Origin: Arachis hypogaea
Lineage: Eukaryota; Streptophyta; Magnoliopsida; Fabales; Fabaceae
DNA: 64,000 nt
Direction of reading: 5' to 3'
NCBI RefSeq assembly: GCF_003086295.3
Contig: NC_092042.1
Coordinates: 42,716,137 to 42,780,136 of the forward strand
The position numbers and the translations under genes were made by a program. The stretch's first letter is position 1; each line of letters starts with the position of its first letter. The notes under the pieces are model-generated. The model saw only the letters and a list, made by a program, of their open reading frames with translations. It was not told the origin of the DNA and made no database searches. Below are positions 56,401-64,000 of the stretch, in pieces.

Positions 56401-57418
56401 GACCAACCTAGTTTTAAACTGGGAAAAATGTCACTTTACGGTGACTGAAGGAATTGTCCTTGGGCATAAAATTTCAAACAAAGGAATAGAGGTGGATCAA
56501 GCTAAGGTTGAAGTAATTGAAAAATTACCACCACCTACCAATGTTAAGGCAATCAGAAGCTTTCTGGGGCATGCAGGATTCTACAGAAGGTTTATAAAGG
56601 ATTTTTCAAAAATTGCCAAACCGCTGAGTAATTTGCTAGCTGCTGACACGCCATTTATCTTTGATAAGGAGTGTCTGCAGGCGTTTGAGACCCTGAAAGC
56701 TAAGCTGGTCACAGTACCAGTCATCTCTGCACCAGACTGGACATTACCATTTGAACTAATGTGTGATGCCAGTGACCATGCCATTGGTGCAGTATTGGGA
56801 CAAAGGCATGGTAAGCTTCTGCACGTCATTTATTATGGCAGCCGTATCCTAAATGATGCACAGAAGAACTACACAACCACCGAAAAGGAGTTACTTGCAG
56901 TGGTTTATGCCATTGACAAGTTCAGATCTTATTTAGTAGGATCAAAAGTGATTGTGTACACTGACCATGCTGCTCTTAAATATCTACTCACAAAGCAGGA
57001 TTCAAAGCCCAGGCTCATAAGTTGGGTGTTGCTTCTACAAGAGTTTGATATAGAAATAAGAGACAGAAAAGGGACAGAGAATCAAGTAGCTGATCACCTG
57101 TCAAGGATAGAACCAGTAGCAGGAGCATCCCTCCTTCCTATTGAGATCTCTGAAACCTTTCCGGATGAGCAATTGTTTGCTATTCAGGAAGTTCCGTGGC
57201 TTGCAGACAGTGCAGACTATAAAAGTTCTCCTTCTGTAACCATGGAGAGGAAGCATGAAAAGCTCCTCTCAAAACAGAGTCAAACAGAGCTCCCACAGTC
57301 AAACTCTAAGTTTGGTGTTGGGAAGCCACAACCAACTTCTAAGTTTGGTGTTGAACCCCCACATTCAAACTCTAAGTTTGGTGTTGGGAGGTTCCAACAT
57401 GGCTCTGAGTATCTGTGA
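53468..57418 (+). pseudogene. gag-PR-RT-RNase H polyprotein of A2 fused to a gag-protease-type tail
   Basis: One frame of about 1317 codons from MDLSGIEQ, broken by TGA 53807-53809 (Trp), TAG 54320-54322 (Gln) and TAG 55676-55678 (Gln). No frameshift. Gag core near 53720-54050; protease DLGAS near 55058; RT with [11 protein letters not shown] (Ser replaces the Gly of A1) near 56130 and FMDDF near 56318; RNase [15 protein letters not shown] near 56763 and [11 protein letters not shown] near 56957. After SADYK (about 57223) the frame runs straight into [16 protein letters not shown] and NSKFGVG repeats, which is the protein tail of elements G and H. The HHCC finger and DDE integrase present in A1 are absent, so the element could move only with integrase supplied in trans. 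Confidence 0.9.
54497..54636 (+). repeat. Palindrome array inside gag coding sequence (A2)
   Basis: Units at 54497, 54529, 54560, 54592 and 54623: steps 32, 31, 32, 31, the same as in A1. The fourth unit starts CGCG instead of GGCG. Confidence 0.85.
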
Positions 57419-57622
57419 GGCTCCATGAGAGCCCACTGTCAAGCTACTGACATTAAAGAAGCGCTTGTTGGGAGGCAACCCAATGTTATATTTATTATTT
57501 TCCTTTGTTATTTTATGTTTTCTATAGGTTGATGATCATGGAAAGTCACAAAATCAATTGAAAAAGCAGAAACAGAATGAAAAACAGAAAGAAAAACAGC
57601 ACACCCTGGAGGAAAACTTGCT

Positions 57623-57792
57623 GGCGTTTAAACGCCAGTAAGGGCAGCAAATGGGCGTTTAACGCCCAGTCTGGCACCATTCTGGGCGTTTAACGCCAGA
57701 AAGGGGCACCAGACTGGCGTTAAACGCCAGGAATGGGCACCAAGCTGGCGTTAAACGCCAGAAATGGGCACCAGCCCGGCGTTTAACGCCAG
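57623..57792. repeat. 31-bp-phased palindrome array after pol (A2)
   Basis: Six units at 57623, 57654, 57685, 57716, 57747 and 57778, all exactly 31 bp apart. The region 57419-57622 before it has no gene. Confidence 0.92.
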
Positions 57793-57913
57793 GAATGGCA
57801 GAAGGAGCATTTTTGCTCGCCACTTGGTGCAGGGATGAATTATCCTTGACACCTCAGGATCTGTGGACCCCACAGGATCCCCACCTACCCCACCACTCTC
57901 TCTTCTTTCTTCT

Positions 57914-57933
57914 TTTGCTCAAGGACGAGCAAA
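57914..57933 (+). promoter_or_regulatory. ORF2-upstream hairpin of A2
   Basis: TTTGCTC-AAGGAC-GAGCAAA: compared with A1 the sixth pair changed from T-A to C-G on both sides and the seventh is open. Followed by CTATGTTTGGTGTGG. 54 nt before the ORF2 start. Confidence 0.6.
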
Positions 57934-57987
57934 CCTTCTATGTTTGGTGTGGTAAAAGCGTTGCTTTTTGTTTCTCCATAATCATTT

Positions 57988-58315
57988 ATGGCACCTAAGG
58001 CCGGAGAAACCTCTAGAAAGAGGAAAGGGAAGGCAAAAGCTTCCACCTCCGAGCCATGGGAGATGGAGATATTCATCTCAAGGGATGCACTTTCCTCCAC
58101 AAAACTATTGGGAGCAAATCAACACCTCCCTAGGAGAATTGAGTTCCAACATGGGACAACTAAGGGTGGAGCACCAAGAACATTCTATCCTCCTCCATGA
58201 AATTAAAGAAGATCATAGAATCATGAGAGAGGAGCAACAAAGGCAAGGAAGAGACATTGAGGAGCTCAAGCACTCCATAAGATCTTCAAGAGGAAGAACA
58301 AGCCGCCATCACTAA
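57988..58315 (+). pseudogene. Second ORF of A2, internally deleted
   Basis: Begins MAPKAGETSRKRKGKAKAS and ends with the conserved coiled coil (EEQQRQGRDIEELKHS). The whole globular domain of about 260 residues is missing; the joint lies near 58078-58082 and shifts the frame. Only the basic N-terminus and the coiled-coil end remain. Confidence 0.8.
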
Positions 58316-59237
58316 GGTGGACCCGTTCTTTAATTTCCTTGTTCTTTATTTTCTATTTTTTCGAATTTTTATGCTTATGTTTATCTATGTTTGTGTCTTA
58401 TTACATGATTATCAGTATCTTAGTGTCTATGCCTTAAAGCTATGAATGTCCTATGAATCCATCACCTCTCTTAAATGAAAAGTGCTTTAATCACAAAAGA
58501 ACAAGAAGTACAGGATTTCGAATTCATCTTTGAAACTAGTTGAATTAGTTTGATGTGGTGACAATACTTTTTGTTTTCTGAATGAATGCTTGAACAGTGC
58601 ATATGTCTTTTGAATTTTTTGTTTTACAAATGTTAAAATTTTTGGCTCTTGAAAGAATGATGGAAAAGGAGAACTGTTATTGAGGATCTGAAAAATCATT
58701 AAATTGATTCTTGAAGCAAGAAAAAGCAGTGAATCAAAAAAAATAAAAAGAAAGAAAGAAAAGAAAGAGAAAAAGAAAAAGAAAGAAATAAAGTTGTGAT
58801 CCAAGGCAAAAAGAGTGTGCTTAAGAACCCTGGACACCTCTAATTGGGGACTCTAGCAAAGCTGGGTCACAATCTGAAAAGGTTCACCCAAGTATGTGTC
58901 TGTGGCATGTATGTATCTGGTGGTAATACTAGATGACAGAGTGCTTTGGGCCACAGCCAAGACTCATGACATAGCTATGTTCAAGAATCATTATACTTAA
59001 CTAGGAGAATCAATAACACTATCTGAGTTCTGAGTTCTTATAGATGCCAATCATTCTGAACTTCAAAGGATAGAGTGAGATGCCAAAACTGTTCGGAAGC
59101 AAAAAGCTACTAGTCCCGCTCATCTAATTGGAGGTAAGTTTCCTTGATATTTTGGAGTCTATAGTATATTCTCTTCTTTTTATCCTATTTTGATTTTCAG
59201 TTGCTTGGGGACAAGCAACAATTTAAGTTTGGTATTG
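58316..59237 (+). other. 3' non-coding region of A2
   Basis: No gene. Matches 26119-27037 of A1. A-rich GAAAGAAA run near 58740-58790. Confidence 0.6.
59201..59218 (+). promoter_or_regulatory. 3'-LTR-proximal hairpin of A2
   Basis: TTGCTTG-GGGA-CAAGCAA, ending 19 nt before the LTR at 59238. Confidence 0.75.
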
Positions 59238-60758
59238 TGATGAGCGGATAATTTATACGCTTTTTGGCATTGTTTTTAGTATGTTTTTAGTATGATCTAG
59301 TTAGTTTTTAGTATATTTTTATTAGTTTTTAGTTAAAATTCACTTTTCTGGACTTTACTATGAGTTTGTGTGTTTTTCTGTGATTTCAGGTATTTTCTGG
59401 CTGAAATTGAGGGTCCTGAGCAAAAATCTGATTCAGAGACTGAAAAGGACTGCAGATGCTGTTGGATTCTGACCTCTCTACACTCGAAGTGGATTTTCTG
59501 GAGCTACAGAAGCCCAATTGGCGCGCTCTCAACGGCGTTGAAAAGTAGACATCCTGGGCTTTCCAGAAATGTATAATAGTTCATACTTTACTCGAGATTT
59601 GAAGGCCCAAATCGGCGTGGCAAATCAGCCTCAGAATTTCCAGCGTTTAACGCTGGAACTGGCATAAAACTTGGAGTTAAACGCCCAAACTGGCATGAAA
59701 GCTGGCGTTTAACTCCAGAAAAAGTCTCTACACATGAAAGCTTCAATGCTCAGCCCAAGCACACACTAAGTGGACCCAGAAGTGGATTTTTACGTCATTT
59801 ACTCATTTCTGTATACCCTAGGTTACTAGTTTACTATTAATAGGATCTTTTGACATTGTATCTCCACCTCATGACACTTTACACGTTTCTTTGTGTACCT
59901 TCTACAGCATGAGTCTCTAAACTCCATGGTTGGGGGTGAGGAGCTCTGCTGTGTCTTGATGGATTAATGCAATTACTACTGTTTTTCATTCAATCATGCT
60001 TGCTTCCATTCTAAGATATCACTTGTTCTTAACCCGGATGAATGTGATGATCCGTGACACTCATCATATTCTCAACTATGAACGCGTGCCTGACAACCAC
60101 CTCCGTTCTACTTTAGATTAAGTAGATATCTCTTGGATTCCTTAATCAGAATCTTCGTGGTATAAGCTAGAACTGATGGCGGCATTCAAGAGAATCCGGA
60201 AGGTCTAAACCTTGTCTGTGGTATTCTGAGTAGGATTCAATGATTGAATGACTGTGACGAGCTTCAAACTCCTGAGGGCGGGGCGTTAGTGACAGACGCA
60301 AAAGAATCAATGGATTCTATTCCGGCCTGATTGAGAACCGACAGATGGATAGCCGTGCCGTGACAGGGTGCGTTGAACATTTCCACTGAGAGGATGGGAG
60401 GTAGCCATTGACAACGGTGAAACCCTTGCATACAGCTTGCCATGGAAGGAGCCTTGCGTGCTTGAAGAAGAAGACAGTAGGAAAGCAGAGATTCAGAAGA
60501 TGGAGCATCTCCAAAACCTCAACCTATTCTCTATCACTGCAAAACAAGTACTTATTTCATGTTCTTTTACTTTTCACAATCAATCCTGATAATTTCTGAT
60601 ATCCTGACTAAGATTTACAAGATAACCATAGCTTGCTTCAAGCCGACAATCTCCGTGGGATCGACCCTTACTCACGTAAGGTATTACTTGGATGACCCAG
60701 TGCACTTGCTGGTTAGTTGTGCGGAATTGCAAAAGTGTGATTGCAATTTCGTGCACCA
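59238..60758 (+). repeat. 3' LTR of A2 (1521 bp)
   Basis: Aligns without gaps to the 5' LTR. Followed by GCGTT of the target palindrome. Confidence 0.93.
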
Positions 60759-60932
60759 GCGTTGAACGCCAGTTCCATGCTTGTTACTGGCGTTCAGCAC
60801 CAGCTTTCCTCAAGGCATTTCCTGGCGTTCAAACGCCAGGATGTTGCTTGTTTCTAGCGTTCAGCGCCAGAAACATGCTCTGTTCTGGCGTTGAACGCCA
60901 GCCAGATGCACCTTACTGGCGTTTAAACGCCA
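60759..60932. repeat. 31-bp-phased palindrome array, H copy 2 (right of A2)
   Basis: Units start at about 60758 (split by A2), 60789, 60824, 60856, 60887 and 60918; steps 31, 35, 32, 31, 31. Together with 51128-51193 this is the array of H copy 2. The 60933-61144 stretch has no gene. Confidence 0.85.
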
Positions 60933-61144
60933 GTAAGTCCTTCCTCCAGGGTGTGATTTTTCCTCTGCTATTTTTGATTCTGTTTTTAATTTTAGTATTT
61001 TTTCGTGACTTCACATGATCATGAACCTAATAAAACCCAAAATAACAATAAAATAAAATTAAAATTAGATATATAAAAATTGGGTTGCCTCCCAACAAGC
61101 GCTTCTTTAGTGTCATTAGCTTGACAGTGGGTTCTTATGGAGCC

Positions 61145-63478
61145 TCACAGATATTCAGAGCAGGATGAGGGCCTCCCAACACCAAACTTAGAGTTTGAAT
61201 GAGGGGGCTTCTCAACACCAATCTTAGAGTTTGGTTGTGGCCTCCCAACACCAAACTTAGAGTTTGACTGTGGGAGCTCTTTTTGACTCTGTACTGAGAG
61301 AAGCTTTTCATGCTTCCTCTCCATGGTTGCAGAGGAAGGTCCTTGAGCTTTAAACACAAGGTAGTCCCCATTCAATTGAAAGGAGTAATTCTCCTCTGGT
61401 AACATCAATCACAGCTTCTGCTGTGGCTAGGAAGGGTCTTCCAAGGATGATGCATTCATCTTCTTCCTTCCTAGTGTCTAAGATTATGAAATCAGCAGGG
61501 ATGTAAAGGCCTTCAACCTTTACTAACATGTCCTCTACTAATCCATAAGCTTGTCTTACTGACTTGTCTGCCAATTGAAGTGAGAATAAGGCAGGTTGTA
61601 CCTCAATAATCCCAGTTTCTCCATTACAGAGAGTGGCATAAGATTTATGCCTGGCCCCAGGTCACACAGAGCCTTGTTAAAGGTCATGGTGCCTATGGTA
61701 CATGGTATTAAGAATTTACCAGGATCTTGTCTCTTTTGAGGTAGAGTTTTCTGACCATGTATCTAGTTCACTAATGAGCAAGGGGAATTCACCTTCCCAA
61801 GTCTCATTACCAAACAACTTGGCATTCAGCTTCATGATAGCTCCTAGATATTGAGCAACTTGCTCTCCAGTTACATCTTCATCCTCTTCTGAGGAGGAAT
61901 AGTTTTCAGAGCTCATGAATGGCAGAAGAAGATTTAGTGGAATCTCCATGGTCTCTATATGAGCCTCAGATTCCTTTAGGTCCTCAATGGGGAACTCCTT
62001 CTTGTTTGAGAGACGTCCCAGGAGGTCTTTCTCACTAGGATTTTCGTCCTTCTCCTCCCTTGTGCATTCGCCCATATTGATTACTTCAATGGCCTTGCAA
62101 TCTCCTTTTGGATTCTCTTCTGTATTGCTTGGGAGAATACTGGGAGGAGTTTCAATGACTTTCTTACTCAGCTGGCCCACTTGTGCCTCCAGATTTCTAA
62201 TGGAGGACCTTGTTTCACTCATGAAACTTAAAGTGGCTTTTGACAGATCAGAGAATAAGTTTGCTAAATTAGAGGGGCTCTGTTCAGAATTTTCTGTCTG
62301 TTGCTGAGAAGATGATGAAAAAGGCTTGTTATTACTGAGCCTATTTCTTCCACCATTGTTAAAGCCTTGTTGAGGCTTTTGTTGATCCTTCCATGAGAAA
62401 TTTGGATGATTTCTCCATGATGAGTTATAGGTGTTTCCATAAGGTTCACCCATGTAATTAACCTCTGCCATTGTAGGGTTCTCAAGATCATAAGCTTCTT
62501 CAGAAGCTGCCTCTTTAGTACTATTGGATGCATTTTGCCATCCATTCAGACTTTGAGAGATCATGTTGACTTGCTGAGTCAACACTTTGTTCTGAGCCAA
62601 TATGGCATTCAGAGTATCAATTTCAAGAACTCCCTTCCTCTGAGGTGTCCCACTATTCACGGAATTCCTCTCAGAAGTGTGCATGAATTGGTTATTTGCA
62701 ACCATGTCAATAAGTTCCTGAGCCTCTTCAGGCGTTTTCTTTAGGTGAATAGATCCACCTGCAGAATGGTCCAATGACATCTTGGAAAATTCAGATAGAC
62801 CATAATAGAATATATCTAATATGGTCCATTCTGAAAATATGTCAGAAGGACACTTTTTGGTCATCTGCTTGTATCTTTCCCAAGCTTCATAGAGGGATTC
62901 ACCATCTTTTTGCTTGAAGGTTTGAACATCCACTCGAAGCTTGCTCAGCTTTTGAGGAGGAAAGAATTTATCCAAGAAGGCCGTGACCAGCTTATCCCAG
63001 GAGTCCAGGCTATCTTTAGGTTGTGAGTCCAACCATGTTCTAGCTCTGTCTCTTATAGCAAAAGGGAAAAGCATGAGCCTATAGACTTCAGGATCTACTC
63101 CATTTGTCTTAACAGTCTCCCAAATCTGCAAGAACTCAGTTAAAAACTGGTAAGGATCTTCAGATGAAAGTCCATAAAACTTGCAGTTCTGTTGCATTAA
63201 AGCAACTAGTTGAGGCTTAAGCTCAAAATTGTTGGCTCCAATGGTAGGAATGTAGATGCTTCTTCCATCAAATTTGGACGTTGGTTTTGTGAAGTCAGCA
63301 AGCATTCTCCTTTCATTATTGTTGTTGGGTTTGGCTGCCATCTCCTTCTCTTGTCGAAAATTTCAGAAAGGTTGCCTCTGGATTGTTGTAGTTTAGCTTC
63401 TCTTAGTTTCCTCTTCAGAGTCCTTTCAGGTTCTGGATTAGCTTCAACAAGAGTGTCTTTTTCCTTGTTCCTGCTCAT
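61145..63478 (-). pseudogene. gag-protease of H copy 2, nearly intact gag
   Basis: From MSRNKEKDTLVEAN at 63478. A 1-base loss near 63354 separates the first 40 codons from a long open frame 63341-61716 (541 codons). That frame has the gag core (FAIRDRARTWLDSQ, GESLYEAWERYKQM), an Asn/Gln/Ser-rich middle (about 62300-62450), a SETRSSIRNLEAQVGQLSKK segment and an acidic end. A small deletion near 61753 shifts out of the protease, whose pieces are at 61574-61350 and in the NSKFGVG tail. No nonsense codon interrupts gag here, unlike copy 1. No RT or integrase. Confidence 0.82.
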
Positions 63479-64000
63479 ATAGGGAAGAAGAGAACAAGAA
63501 AAGAAAGAGGAATCCTCTATGTCAAAGTATAGAGATTCCTTTATGTTAGTAGAAGAAAAAAAGGGTAGAGTAGTGAAGAAGAATGGGTAAGGATAAAAGT
63601 GGTGATCTGAGATGAAGAGAGATGAAGAGAAGTGTTAGTGAATAAATAAATAAATAGATAGAAGGAGAGATAGAGAATTTCAAAAATAATTTTGAAAAAG
63701 TGGTTAGTGATTTTCGAAAATTAAAGATAACACATGATTAAAATTAAAATTTAAACAATTAAAAAGAATTTTTTTGAAAAAGAGGGAGGTATTTTCGAAA
63801 ATTAGAGGGGGAAAAGTAGTTAGGTGGTTTTGAAAAAGATAACAAACAAATAAAAAGTCAAATAGTTAGTTGAAAAAGATATTAAAATCAAATTTGAAAA
63901 GATAAGAAGATAAGAAGTTAGATAAGATATTTTGAAATCAAATTTTTGAAAAAGATAAAATTTTGAAAAAGATATGATGAAAAGATAAGATATAAAAGAT
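63479..64000 (-). other. Leader of H copy 2, cut by the window end
   Basis: Nearly identical to 45099-45620. AT-rich, no gene. PBS and outer LTR would lie beyond 64000. Confidence 0.7.

Larger units (their letters stand above)
51199..60758 (+). mobile_element. A2: full-length chimeric element without integrase, 9,560 bp
   Basis: Two 1521-bp LTRs, PBS, leader, gag-PR-RT-RNase H, then a switch to the tail, array, ORF2 leader and reduced ORF2 of the gag-protease family. About 28 LTR differences by eye (about 1.8%). Inserted in the array of H copy 2. Confidence 0.92.
38512..64000 (-). mobile_element. H: tandem minus-strand element, LTR-internal-LTR-internal
   Basis: Left LTR 38512-40033, internal copy 1 40034-46700, shared LTR 46701-48367, internal copy 2 48368-64000 and beyond (interrupted by A2 at 51199-60758). 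Copies 1 and 2 are co-linear: positions 40034-42760 map to 48368-51094 at a constant offset of 8334 for most of the length, and leaders 45100-45640 and 63480-64000 are nearly identical. Copy 1 lacks the palindrome array and about 0.4 kb of tail near 42815. Both copies are gag-protease plus ORF2 without RT or integrase. Confidence 0.8.

Noticed and set aside
1..64000. Host protein-coding genes
   Set aside because: All long frames belong to element proteins; nothing with exon-intron structure or a known host domain was seen.

Overview
The window is plant nuclear DNA made almost entirely of nested, decayed LTR retrotransposons of the Ty3/gypsy superfamily. I see no host gene, no tRNA or rRNA gene and no CRISPR array. 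From memory, the LTR 5' ends (TGATGAGCGGATAATTTATA) and the GGCGTTTAACGCC palindromes are typical of peanut (Arachis) repeats, and the best-preserved elements look like the Arachis families called FIDEL (autonomous) and Feral (non-autonomous). I could not check those names here. Athila affiliation rests on primer-binding sites matching the 3' end of tRNA-Asp, LTRs of about 1.5 kb, the gag type, a DLGAS protease and an extra ORF after pol.

Left half, a nest up to six levels deep. Element F (minus, 1-3800) is a non-autonomous element carrying a Tyr/Pro-rich ORF. It holds a solo LTR (166-1805) and is cut by element D (minus, from 3801). D is cut at about 7283 by an LTR fragment (E), which abuts LTR C (plus, 8867). 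Element B (minus, 9384-28746, target duplication CTCAG) sits inside LTR C. Full-length element A1 (plus, 17068-28559, target duplication GGCAT) sits inside the right LTR of B. A1 has two 1522-bp LTRs, PBS, gag-pol (PR, RT, RNase H, IN) and a second ORF, broken by three nonsense codons and one frameshift.

Middle. Beyond B, element C resumes (28752-about 31705, plus, gag-protease only). It meets element G (minus, about 31706-38336, gag-protease, PBS, 5' LTR) tail to tail. A short remnant (38337-38511) follows.

Right half. H (minus, 38512 to the window end) has the layout LTR-internal-LTR-internal. The LTR at 46701-48367 serves as the 5' LTR of one copy and the 3' LTR of the next. The right internal copy is interrupted by full-length element A2 (plus, 51199-60758), inserted in a palindrome array. 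A2 has lost its integrase and is fused in frame to the tail of the gag-protease family.

In these families, autonomous copies encode gag, protease, RT, RNase H and integrase. Gag-protease copies (C, G, H) and B/F copies lack RT and integrase, so they would need enzymes in trans. Three non-coding signals recur and are the main discoveries: (1) a 7-bp hairpin with an RGGA-type loop exactly 19 nt from the 3' LTR in six of six ends, with changed but still pairing stems between families; (2) a second copy of that module about 52-55 nt upstream of the second ORF; (3) an array of GGCGTTTAACGCC palindromes phased at 31 bp that occurs between pol/protease and the second ORF, inside gag coding sequence and inside the LTRs.
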